Shown piece after piece: positions 52,838-63,493 of a stretch of 64,000 nt of DNA. The notes under the pieces are model-generated. The model was not told where the DNA came from. It ran no database searches and saw only the letters and a list, made by a program, of their open reading frames with translations. The first letter of the stretch is position 1, and each line of letters starts with the position of its first letter. The position numbers were made by a program, and so were the translations under genes. The stretch is taken from NCBI GenBank assembly GCA_958510825.1, contig OY294044.1, positions 81,080,895 to 81,144,894 of the forward strand, written 5' to 3'. Origin of the DNA: Brachypterus glaber. Taxonomy: Eukaryota > Arthropoda > Insecta > Coleoptera > Kateretidae.

Positions 52838-52910
52838 ATGTTTATGCCCTGAGAGCGACGATCTTTGTTTGTACGTCGCACGGGGGCATACACATCTACT
52901 ATAATTTACA
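52838..52910. repeat. Short hairpin at the FB-J axis
   Basis: 'agtagatgtttatgccc' pairs with 'gggcatacacatctact'; 'agcgacgatc' faces 'gtacgtcgc'. It matches the size class of the other short hairpins, here at the exact symmetry point of a larger palindrome. Confidence 0.75.
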
Positions 52911-53389
52911 TTTTTCTATCATGAAACTAATTATAAAACAAAAATAGTTTGATTTTTTAAAGAAATTTTAACGAAAATAGCCATTTTCAAAAAAATTTTA
53001 ACATCCTCAATTTTTTTTTTAATAAATAAAAAATCTATGGTAGAATAGAGAATTTTACAAGCTTTAAAATGATTTATCACCCAAACTCTTTTCCATTAAA
53101 AAAAAATATTTCCTCTATTGTGTCCGCTAAATATATTACATCTACACTATTTTGTGCTTCAATTAAGCTCTTATAACTTTTGTTTAAAGCATTTTTTGAT
53201 ATATCTAGCAGTTATTAAAATATTTAAGATTCATGATAAATGGACAACTCTGTATAATGAAATGCGTAGCATTACATATCTTCACGGCTTATTATAGTTT
53301 AATATAAAATTGTATTGAAATTACTTTATTTTTTATACCTACTATTATTAATATACAAATAAAATAAAATAAATATTTTTCTAAAAGGG

Positions 53390-53588
53390 TAATTCCATGG
53401 TAACTCACGTTACATCTGCAAAAAATTACAATTTCTTTTAGATATTTTATTATATTATTATTATTAAAGATTGTTTGTTATTTATTATTTTTAAAGGCTC
53501 TTTGATTAAAAATGATAATATAACAAAATATTTAAAAGAAGGTGTCTTTTTTTCTGCGGCTGTAATGTGAGTTACCATGGAATTACCC
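53390..53588. repeat. MITE (about 200 bp) in the right arm of FB-J
   Basis: Mirror copy of the left-arm MITE, with ends 'gggtaattccatggtaactc' and 'gagttaccatggaattaccc'. It has a small expansion in the AT-rich core. Confidence 0.85.
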
Positions 53589-54227
53589 AAAATAATTTAT
53601 TTTATTTCAAATAAAAGTAAGTTTTTTACTAAAAATATACGTCATGTGACTTAAATAGCCCCTTACTGGTTTAATGTAAAATTATCTTCTACATACTATA
53701 CTATTCAAAATGACATTTATTATTTTTAAAAACTGGTGCACGCTACTAGTTTTTATGTTTTTTAGCTGCCTTCCGGCCAATTGACAGCTCTCCAACTTTT
53801 ACACTTTAGAGGTGGGTAAATAAGTGTTTCACCAGAGTTTTTTGGTGGGTGTCACTCAAAGGGGTGGTATTGAAACCTACCCCCAAAAACTTAAAATATT
53901 TTTTTCGACCCCTACTATATATACTATATAAAAAATTCTAAAAAAAATATATTTTGTAGTGCTAGTGAGTAGCTATAATTTAATTTTTTAATCTTTGAAA
54001 TATCTGAAATAGTTACCGGGAAAATCGACTTTAAAGTTTTTTTAATTTATGCTATTATTACTCTTAGGGGAGGGGGTAGGGGTCTGAAATTGGGGTGAGT
54101 GGTCTTTGAGGTCAAGGGTGTTACGTAACCGGTACAAAAAGTTAAATTAAAGCGGGGGCATTTTTTATATGGTTAGTCTGCTAGACTTTTTAATCCATAG
54201 TACCAATATAAAATCGTATTAAAAATT

Positions 54228-54690
54228 AAAACAAACTGTGAACATATGTAATGCTTTGCATTTCTTTGTATAATTTTCACAGTTGATGGATATTGCGTGT
54301 TATCTCGATAAAATTCCCAAAATATAATTGCTAGCGTGCTTTAATCTCGTGCGCGTACTTCATTTTATATACTCTATATCTTTATATTAAAGTTATCTTT
54401 TCTGAAAATTTGGTGTGTATCCATTTTTTCGAATTTGGTAGGATTACAAGTCTTGTAATAAAATTATTTTTGACGAACAAAAAATGCGTCAATCCTAATT
54501 TTCTTTTAGCCAATTTCGATTTTTTTAAAGATTTAACCCCCCATAAATGTTTTTGCTGGGATTATTTTTTAAAACAATAAGAATCTTCCTCTCATGAATA
54601 TGAATATGAATAGCATTTCCTTTTTAAGTTAAGTTAAAAACGTGGAAGTCACAGACGTGTTGTTAAAAAAGTGTCTCAATCTATCGTTAT
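54228..54690 (+). repeat. Dispersed composite repeat R2, copy 4 (diverged)
   Basis: The 5' module 'gtgaacatatgtaatgcttt' + 'gcatttctttgtata' ... 'cacagttgatggatattgcg' and the 3' module 'aaccccccataaatg' ... 'gggattattttttaaaacaa' ... 'cttcctctcatgaa' ... 'cacagacgtgttgttaaaaa'. Order as in the other copies. Confidence 0.55.
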
Positions 54691-54748
54691 ATTTTAAAAA
54701 TGATTAATGATTTATACTATTTTTAATGTGTTTATTAAAATAAATATA

Positions 54749-56284
54749 GGGTAGAATCACCGGTTTTAGCCACTGCACCGGTTTTAGCCACTTAGGGTAT
54801 TTTTTTGGGTATTGCTAAGATATATGAGAATTTAGCTTAAAATCATCATTTAAATCCGATGCCAATAATAAAAATTAGAATTAAATTATGGTAATTAAGT
54901 TTTTATTGTAGCAAAACGAAGGCGACTCGTATTTAAAAAAGTAATTTTGAAAAAACGTCATTTCTTATGACTTTTCTTAAGAATCCGTCAGATTACCTAA
55001 TTTAAATATCTTATTCGGGTGAAGTTAAATTCTTAAACCATTTTTATTAAGTTACAGGTAAGTTATTACACAGTTACTTTATTGATATTTTAACATATTT
55101 TTTTAAGAATTTATTCTTTAATTCGCATGGCGATAACTGGGTCACTAATATGCTTCTATGTCTAGCTATAGCCACAGAACTGGCTAAAAGTGGAACCTTA
55201 GTTGTACCAGTTATAGCCAGTTAATAAATTATAATTACAATAATTATCCGAGAAAAGATATGAATTACCATTATAGTTAAATTATTTATTTTTAGCTATG
55301 GCACCGGCCTTTAAAAAAAAACTCATTAAAAAAAGAAATAATTTTAAATCAAAAATATGAATAATTTTGATATAATTTCTGAAAACTGCATTAATGAAAA
55401 TCAAGCAAAAAACTCTAGAACCACGCCAGTTCGAAGTATATCGGGAATTCTTAAATCAGTAATACCCGTGACAACTCAAAAGAAGTCTAAAAAAACGCAA
55501 CGTAGAAGTTTTTCCACTGGTTATAACATCCGATATTTGGTATGAAATGGTGGAAACTAAATTATATGAAAAGCAAAATAAGGAAGAAGAAAAGCAAATT
55601 ATTAAAATAAATCGAGAAGAAATGAAAAAGTCTAAAGAATTAAATAAGAAGATAGCTGCTGAAAATAGAAAGAAAGCTGCTGAAAATAAAAAAAAGTTGC
55701 TGCTGATAATAAAAAGAAAGCTGCTGAAAACAGAAGAAAAGCTGCTGAAAATGGAAAGAAAGCTGCTGAAAATAAAAAGTAGTCTGCTGAAAATAAAAAT
55801 AAAGTTGCTGAAAATAATATGACTAAAAATATAAATAAAAAAAAATTAAATTATAATTAAATGCAAATTGCGTACAGAAATAAAAAGAACTGAAAGAAAT
55901 TATTATAGAAAATGCCTGAAAAGACAAAATTAAAAAAAATTCTTTGTTAAATATATTCTAAAACAGTTACATAATAAAAATAAAAAATCTTTTAATATCT
56001 TTTCAGTTTTTTTAATTGTAAAATGGTGGCTATATCTAGGGAATTTTTATGGCTAAAACCGGTGCTTAGGTGGCTAAAATTAGAGAATTGGTATCTCTTT
56101 GTCTTTTTTGTTTTTTATTACGTATTAGCTGCAGTTATATCATTTAAACATTTATTTTATAGCAGAAAAATATTGTAAGTGTTACAAAAACAAAATATCG
56201 TAACCTTAACATTATACTGGGACATAATAAAAAGAAATAAAAACAGAATTTTCCTTAAGGTGGCTATAGCTGGGGGATCTACCC
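54749..56284 (+). mobile_element. TA-flanked DNA transposon P2 (1.54 kb), deletion derivative, probably pogo/Tigger-like
   Basis: The left end 'gggtagaatcaccggtttta' + 'gccac' and the right end, in reverse, 'gggtagatcccccagctata' + 'gccacc' are inverted repeats bordered by TA. The motif 'ttttagccac' / 'ggctaaaa' or 'ctatagccac' occurs about eight to ten times in the subterminal parts. P1 at 26.3 kb has the same end design (gggtaaaaccccc...ggca) with a different repeated word. Confidence 0.75.
55297..55860 (+). pseudogene. Transposase C-terminal tail of P2 (frameshifted)
   Basis: Three successive plus frames cover a lysine- and glutamate-rich tail. They contain 'TTPVRSISGILKSVIPVTTQ' + 'KKSKKTQRRSFST', then 'EEEKQIIKINREEMKKSKEL', then repeats of a 'KKAAENK' type heptad (55,660-55,810) that keep switching frame. 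A 'SxxPxP...KKxxxxRRSxxxT' block followed by a charged coiled coil is common at the end of pogo/Tigger-type transposases. The catalytic core is absent. The coiled-coil repeat is a 24-30 nt tandem array ('aaagctgctgaaaat'). Confidence 0.45.
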
Positions 56285-56343
56285 TACATAATTTTTAATA
56301 TTAAGTTATTATAAATATTTTCCACTAAAATTAAAATATAATT

Positions 56344-56492
56344 GGGCCCTGTTATGCAAAAAGCAACCAACCCAAAAATAAAAAATAACATGATGTCGTA
56401 TACTGATCTAGAAAATTTCATTTAATGTCCATACTACATTCCTACAATATGTGAAATATTGTGGGTTGGTTGCTTTTTGCATAACAGGCCCC
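56344..56492. repeat. MITE (149 bp) with 30-bp terminal repeats
   Basis: 'gggccctgttatgcaaaaag' + 'caaccaaccca' pairs with 'tgggttggttgctttttgca' + 'taacaggcccc'. The interior is AT-rich. Confidence 0.9.
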
Positions 56493-56899
56493 AGTTAGGG
56501 GATTAAAAGATTACTCGTGTTTTTTTCCCAAACAAATCGATCTATTACATTAAAAAGAAAATACATTATTTTTATCCATTATAATTATAATTATAATGAT
56601 AATTATCAGCGCAAAGGGGAAAGAGTGCATCATGGAGAAAATTACAGTTAGTCACAAATTGTTATGTAATATTTTATTTACTTCTTTAATTTAAGAAGTA
56701 CCATCAGTACCATCAAGTTTTATAAAACATAAAAATAGACTAAATGACGAGGCTTCTAAACAAAACAAAAAAGTCCAAACAAAATTTCTATCCTCGGTTA
56801 TTGTCCAGGTGGAGAAGTGTTGAATTTTAGTGAAAATGTCAGGCATCAACGTCAAAAGAAAGTGAATCCGGTACTTCAAAATCTAATTTGAAAATAAAT
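56493..56899. other. Unassigned sequence
   Basis: No supported feature. The 62-residue minus frame at 56,691-56,879 has no known domain. Confidence 0.4.
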
Positions 56900-57734
56900 A
56901 TACAGGGTGTATTTGAAATAGCGTAGAAAATTTTAACAGGTGATTCTACATGATAAAATATGACAAAAAGTTCCTACAAACATATGTCTAAAAATGCGTC
57001 ATAAGGGAGCTACGCCCCTTTGAAATTGGCTAAAAAAATCGGTTTTTATTTAATAACTCAGGAACCCTTTGAGATATATTAATCAGGTTTTACACGTGAA
57101 TTAATCCTAATAAGGCCCATCTTTGTATGTCATTTTCACGTACTTATTTAAACCAGAGGTGTGCGAAACGGGGGGGTCTTATCAGTTTTTTGTCCCAAAC
57201 TTTTTTCTGTGTAACTTTTTTGCAATTTTATTTTTGAAGTATGATTCCTCAGGTCAAAATACATTTACAGTATTTAATTTTTCGTCCTCGAACCGTGGAA
57301 TTTCACTTTCAAATTAATTTTTCTCGAAAACGGTTAATCCTACAGTATTACAACAAAAGTACCTTTTTTATGTATTTTGACCTGAGGAATCATATTTCAA
57401 AAATAAAATTGCAAAAAAGTTACACAGAAAAAAGTTTGAGACAAAAAACTGATAAGCTCCCCCCGTTTCGCACACCCCTGGTTGAAATAAGTACATGAAA
57501 ATAACACATAAAAACTGGCCTTGGTAAGATTAGTTGACGAGCAAAACCTCGTTGATATATCTCAAAGGGTTCCTGAGTTATTAAATAAAAACCGATTTTT
57601 TTAGCCACTTTCAAAGCCGCGTAGCTCCCTTATGACGCATTTTTAGACATATATTTATATGAACTTTTTGTCATATTTTATCATGTAGAATCACCTGTTA
57701 AAATTTCCTACGCTATTTCAAATACACCGTGTAT
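56900..57734. mobile_element. Fold-back element, family FB-K, copy 1 (835 bp)
   Basis: The ends 'atacagggtgtatttgaaat' + 'agcgtag' and 'ctacgctatttcaaatacac' + 'cgtgtat' pair. Long arms carry 'tgcgtcataagggagctacg', 'ggaaccctttgagatatat', 'ggtgtgcgaaacgggggg' and their mirrors. Several short frames appear in both arms only because the arms are mirrored. Confidence 0.9.
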
Positions 57735-58829
57735 TATAATAGACTTTTAATTTCGTCTGACCTAAGTAAAAAAAGTAAACACAAAAAAAAACAGTCGAAT
57801 TATCTAAAGATGTTTACTAAGTTTTGGCACAAGTTTTGTAACTTATTTGGGGCTTTCCATGATTCTGTGTATTTATCCTACAATAAATAAAATAAAAAAA
57901 TTAAATAAATTTTTTTTTATCCATATGACTCCCTCTGGTGACGCTACTGATTGTAAAAAAAATATTTTATTTGTTTTATAAGGTATTTAGATAAATTTAA
58001 AGAAAAATTAAGTCGAAATACCTAATAATATAATTTTTTTTTTGTCTAAAAAATAGGCTGCTTTTGGATTTGTTACGTAATAACGAACACTACTGTAATT
58101 ATTTTTTTATAATTATTTAATTAATCTAATCATTAAATATCTGGGAAAATTCTGTGAAATTTTCATAAAAAAATATTAACTAAAAAAAAAAGTTATAAGG
58201 CCGTGACCACTTTTCGGTCCGAAAATTCCACTGTGCGTTGTTTGTAAATCAAAGACCCAATGTAAAAAAATATGATTGGGATGGTAAACACCTTTAGTTA
58301 ATTTATATTCGAAATAAAATATACAAAAATTAAATAAGTCACCATACCAGAGCAATTCAAATATGGCACCTACCTTTAGTGTCGAAATCAAAATGACTTT
58401 AAAGTAAAGTCATCTTGGGCGAAATATTCATAAAAGTTTACAGATTTTTGTAAGGAGTATTTTAAAATGCATGTAGTTTTCAATTTATTTATGGCTTCTC
58501 ATATACAAAAATTATTGTTTTTTTATTTCTAGCGAGTTACATTTTACTACTAGTCTCGTTTAACAAGCGAAAACGTAAAACAAAATGAATTTTTGTTAGC
58601 AAAAAACTTATTTGGACTAATAATAGTAATATCTGATAAATATTTCAAATATTATTCAATAAATTCATGGGTCAGTCCTTAATGGGCTAATTAGGGGCCC
58701 CTAGTTACTCCACTCTTCACCTAGCGAACAATTACACACAAAGAAATCGTTTAAAAATACTTTTGTTGGTTTTCATCACAATCGAACTAATTTAAGTTAG
58801 TTTTTAAATTCAGCGAAAAAGAAAACACA
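57735..58829. other. Unassigned AT-rich sequence
   Basis: No gene or repeat that I can support. Confidence 0.4.
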
Positions 58830-59031
58830 AAACGGGATATTATTCAGTATTGAATTCGCTTTAGCCCGTACTAGAAGAAGCATTTTTGGTCAAAAACTAA
58901 GAAAATGGCGAACGTTTATCTTTAAAAATGTTTGAAAATTTTTGAAAAACGTCACCTTTTTTTTATTTTTTGGATAAAATTTTTTCTTCTAGTATGGGCT
59001 ATAGCGACTTCAATACTGAATAATATCCCTT
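58830..59031. repeat. MITE / short fold-back (202 bp)
   Basis: 'aaacgggatattattcagta' + 'ttgaattcgctttagcccgt' + 'actagaagaa' pairs with 'ttcttctagtatgggctata' + 'gcgacttcaatactgaataa' + 'tatccctttt'. Confidence 0.85.
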
Positions 59032-59736
59032 TTTTTTTTGAGTATTCAAACTGCCGGATCATGGCAACTACAGTTTTTTTCAAAAAAAAAAAAATATGGC
59101 CAAAAAATGACACTTTAAAAATATAAAGAAATTTTATTTGTATTCTTTAAATACAAATAAACACACCTAGGAAATTTCACAGTGATATCTTTTTCTTTCT
59201 ATATAAAAACAAAGTTTCAAAAAAGATTATTTTTATAATTTCTAAGGTAGAAAGGAAAAGAAATTGTCTAGAAAAAAATTACTTTTTTGCACGACCAAGA
59301 CTAAAACCTAATTTTACGCTTTCATTTTCAGGATTAAACTTGCCGTTTTTCTCCCTAGGGAATAAAAATCACGGCGACCTTGATAATATTAAAATATTAT
59401 ACTTACAATGTTCTTTGCTGGTTCAAAAATTAGGTTTGGTGGTGTAATAAATTAGCGATTCAAACCAATTTATTTGATTTTAACAAAGAAAACCTTTAAA
59501 AATAACATTGTTATAACAATTTATACATAACTTAAAATTTATCATCTTCGTCCATGTTTTTGACGTTTGTGTCAACCATATTAAAAAACAATTGAAATCG
59601 CGATAGCCATGAAACTGACTTTTCGCAATTTACAGGCATCTTGATTAAATTACGAAAATAAAACAACCGATTTTAGACGCGTGGTTTTTAATTTTAATTT
59701 TATCTACCTACCTAAATTATGTTTAGTCCTGCAAAA
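59032..59736. other. Unassigned AT-rich sequence
   Basis: No supported feature. Confidence 0.4.
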
Positions 59737-59808
59737 AATAGTGTATATACCTCAGGACTAAACGCTCGCTCAGCGGGAATAAAACAGCCAGTTTAGTCCC
59801 TTGGTATA
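59737..59808. repeat. Short hairpin element with 'ggtatataaataactat' flank
   Basis: 'gtatatacctcaggactaaa' + 'c' pairs with 'gtttagtcccttggtatata' around 'gctcgctcagcgggaataaaacagcca'. The flank 'aataactattat' is shared with the 42.0 and 42.5 kb hairpins; the stem differs. Confidence 0.75.
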
Positions 59809-60174
59809 TAAATAACTATTATCTACAAAACTAATTTTGTTATTTTTTTTTTTAATATTTTTTACATAAACCCAAAAGCTTTTAATCACAAATTCAAATT
59901 GAGAGGATAAATAAAAAATATCATTATGCACGGTATCGGTATTGATTGAGTTTTTATAGATAGTACCAATTTAAACCAATTGGTATAACTTTTTTATTTT
60001 TGGTTGATTTTTTTATATTAATAAATTTATTTTTCCTGAAAAAAAAGTTTATCTTCTACTATTTTATATTTTTTTAAATGTTTAACTCAATTATTTGTAG
60101 GGGGATCCTCTTTAATTTCGATATTCTTTCTTGTCCTTACCACACAGTGCGACCTTGTTAAGTTTAGGTTTTTT

Positions 60175-60590
60175 GGAATGACGCACAAATGTTCTTTTAT
60201 TTGTTGATAGTGAATACCCCCTCATTACATACCACTAGTCAAATATAAACGAATTGGTCTACTAAATAATTCCCTATTATTTTCAAAAATTCCCATTCCC
60301 CACTTTTTTCGAAATTTTCGGATCGTGCCGACGCGACGGGTCGTTTTTGGCCAATATATGCTTGATGACAGTGCGAGTTCAGGCTTTTTGGAATGACCAC
60401 CCAATATTTGTTTTAGTTGTTGATAGTAGACTGCCTTTACCTTTGGTACGAAATTATAAGCTTAATGAAAATTAATTTTTTTCTAATAATACCAAAAATA
60501 AAGTTAAAAAAAAAACGAAAAAGCTAAAAATCTCCCAAAACGGAGCACCTGCTATTTAGGTAACTAGTGGTATGTAATGAGGGGGTACTG
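60175..60590. repeat. Inverted plus direct repeat block
   Basis: 'ataccccctcattacatacc' + 'actagt' (about 60,214) is mirrored by 'actagtggtatgtaatgagg' + 'gggtact' (about 60,563). Within it, 'ttttttggaatgac...aaatgtt..ttttatttgttgatagt' occurs twice in direct orientation (about 60,170 and 60,387), so the core was tandemly duplicated. Confidence 0.65.
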
Positions 60591-61009
60591 ATTTTTCCGA
60601 TGATTTTTCCTCAAAACTGGTATCTCGATCATATTTTCTTGAGTTATCCTGCGGATAAGAAAACATTACATAAGGACAGATGGAAAATTGTTTACACTGT
60701 AAAAGATAATGGGAAAAATACCTATATACTCTACTTAAAAAACACATCCTAATAAAGTAATGATTTTTTCGAGACCACGTTATTAAAAACTTAATTACTT
60801 TCAATACGTGTATGAAAATTTAACTAAATTCTTTTCAAGTGTATAATTGTACGTTATTTGTAATTATTTGTTATGTCATTAATGCAAAACATTTTGTACC
60901 ATTTTTTTTTCGTGGTCGAAACAAAACGTAACTTACTCTGTTGTAAAGCTGAAATGACTATATTTTTGAGTATGTCCGTCTAAAAAAGTTACTATATCTA
61001 TCGCAATTA

Positions 61010-62193
61010 TATACAGGGTGTATTTGAAATAGCGTAGGAAATTTTAACAAGTGATTCTACATGATAAAATATGACAAAAAGTTCCTATAAACATATGTCT
61101 AAAAATGCGTCATAAGGGAGCTATGCCCCTTTGAAATTGGCTAAAAAAAATCGGTTTTTATTTAATAACTCAAGAACCCTTTGAGATATATTACCGAGGT
61201 TTTGCACGTGAATTAATCCCAATAAGGCCCATCTTTGTATATCATTTTCACGTACTTATTTAAACCAGGGGTATGCGAAACGGGGGGACCTTATCAGTTT
61301 TTTGTCCCAAACTTTTTTCTGTGTAACTTTTTTGCAATTTTATTTTTGAAATATTATTCCTCAGGTCAAAATACATAAAAAAGGTACTCTTGTTGTAATA
61401 CTGTAGGATTAACCGTTTTCGAGAAAAGTTCATTTGAAGGTGAAATTCCACGGTTCGAGGACGAAAAATTAAATACTAAAATGTTGAAAACCAAAATTTT
61501 AATGATGCAATGTTATTCTACATCAAAAACTAAGAAAAAAAGTTTCCATACATGTAGGTCGAAAAAACGCTTTTAAAGCTACCATAGCCCTCTAAAAATG
61601 GTGCATGTTTAGGAGACCATAGCTCCATTAGGATTGATTTTTGGAAGTACCTGTATATGAGGTTTTTTTCTTAGTTTTTAATGTACATTCGCCCTGCATC
61701 ATTAAAATTTTGGTTTTCAACATTTTAGTATTTAATTTTTCGTCCTCGAACCGTGGAATTTCACCTTCAAATGAATTTTTCTCGAAAACAGTTAATCCTA
61801 CAGTATTACAACAAAAGTACCTTATTTGTGTATTTTTACCTGAGGAATCATATTTCAAAAATAAAATTGCAAAAAAGTTACACAGAAAAAAGTTTGGGAC
61901 AAAATACTGATAAGCCCCCCCCGTTTCGCACACCCCTGGTTGAAATAAGTACATGAAAATAACACATAAAAACGGGCCTTGGTAGGGTTAGTTGACGTAC
62001 AAAACCTCGTTGATATATCTCAAAGGGTTCCTGAGTTATTAAATAAAAACCGATTTTTTTTAGCCACTTTCAAAGGGGCGTAGCTCCCTTATGACGCATT
62101 TTTAGACATATGTTTATAGGAACTTTTTGTCATATTTTATGATGTAGAATCATCTGTTAAAATTTCCTATGCTATTTCAAATACACCGTGTAT
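61010..62193. mobile_element. Fold-back element, family FB-K, copy 2 (1.18 kb)
   Basis: Same ends and outer arms as the 56.9-kb copy ('atacagggtgtatttgaaat', 'gcgtcataagggagctatgc', 'ctttgagatatatt'). It has about 350 bp more at the centre, where an inner pair 'aaatgttgaaaaccaaaatt' + 'ttaatgatgca' / 'tgcatcattaaaattttggt' closes the hairpin. Copy 1 therefore looks like a deletion of this longer form. Confidence 0.9.
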
Positions 62194-63493
62194 AATGTAA
62201 ACTTCCAGAAAAGTGTATACACTATAGTGTTAGAAATTAATGCATTTATTTCATTTTGATAACGTATTTAATTAAGTAGCTATGTAGCTCGCAACAGAAT
62301 AAAACTGGTCACGTACGTATGTATAAGACTACTCTACCTACATTTGCTGTTAATAAACATAGATATAAGTTTTTGTTTTGCAAATTAGTGTGTTTACATG
62401 CACAACGTAAAATCTAATGATTTTATTTTTACTTTTGCTGGTTAATTTAGATACAGTTCCAGATAAAGTCATAAAAATAAATAGAAACGTTTATTTCAAA
62501 AGGTATTACTATAAAAATATAGCCTGATATTCTAATTTGCCAGTGAAATATAGTTGTTTTCTTTGCATTTTAGTAGAAGCCTATTAATTTTGTTTTTCTC
62601 TCATTATTATACTCTTTCCTAGCTTTCATTTGAAAAACAGTTTTACTTCTAAATTTCATTTTTATGAGCTGATTTTTTTTTTCATGAGCTAAAATTCCAA
62701 AATTTGTATGTGGTTAACCTTGATAAATCAGTTTAAATTTACCTTGATCTCTTTCGTTTGTTTTCTTAGATTAAACTTCGACAGTTAAAATTAATTAGGT
62801 TTTATTCATATAATTTTTCGTTATCTCATTAAAATAAAAACGATTAATAATTTAGAATTATCGTAAATAATAAAAAAGTGGAAAAGTGGAAAAAATATAT
62901 CCAGATAATAAAAATGTGATAGAAGAACGTCTAATAAAATGGTAAATATTTTGAAAAAAAAATCATGATAGCTTTGCTGTTAGTAACGTGTATGATATTA
63001 TTTTTGGACGCTTATGAAATATGACACTTTCTTACTCTCTATATCGTATGTAATTTGTCGTTTTTATAGGTGGTCGCAGAAAAATATGCATTTTTGGACC
63101 TTGTAATGCAAATAACTGGTTAACTATTGTATAATATACATATTATGGCTTTTGTTGTAAACCAGGTTTATCAAAATGTTTTGTTACAATTTTAGTATCA
63201 GCATTCATTGTTCCAACTAAAACATTATTAGTTTTAATACCACTAAAGTTTAATTAATTAATTTTGTTGGCAAATTCCATTAAACTTGGATCAAATTTCA
63301 ATTAATATGTTTATTATTTAAAAGTTTGTACTCGAAAATATAATTATTCGGTAGGTACTTATTTTTTTTAAGAAAGAACTTAACTTTTAAATATGTACCG
63401 AAAATAAAACAAAACATATCTACATGGTGTAGACTACATCCCGCAAAAATACTTTTAATTTGTCAATGGTAGGCAACTTCATCGACAATATTG
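62194..63493. other. Unassigned AT-rich sequence
   Basis: No coding region, tandem array or mirrored arms that I can support. Confidence 0.4.

Larger units (their letters stand above)
51495..54188. mobile_element. Nested 2.7-kb palindrome (family FB-J)
   Basis: The arms of about 1.35 kb are mirrored from 'tagtctagcaaactaaccat' to 'atggttagtctgctagac'. In order they hold 'aatgcccccgctttaattta', 'gaccactcaccccaatttca', a 190-bp MITE, the R2 5' module 'aagccgtaaagatatgtaat' and 'tggtccatttatcatga'. Divergence between the arms is low. The axis is the short hairpin at 52,838-52,910. No coding region. Confidence 0.9.

Noticed and set aside
56691..62000. Recurring short frames such as MEFHLQMNFSRKRLILQYYNK near 57.3, 61.3 and 61.8 kb
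   Set aside because: They come from the four mirrored arms of two FB-K fold-back copies; they are not independent genes.
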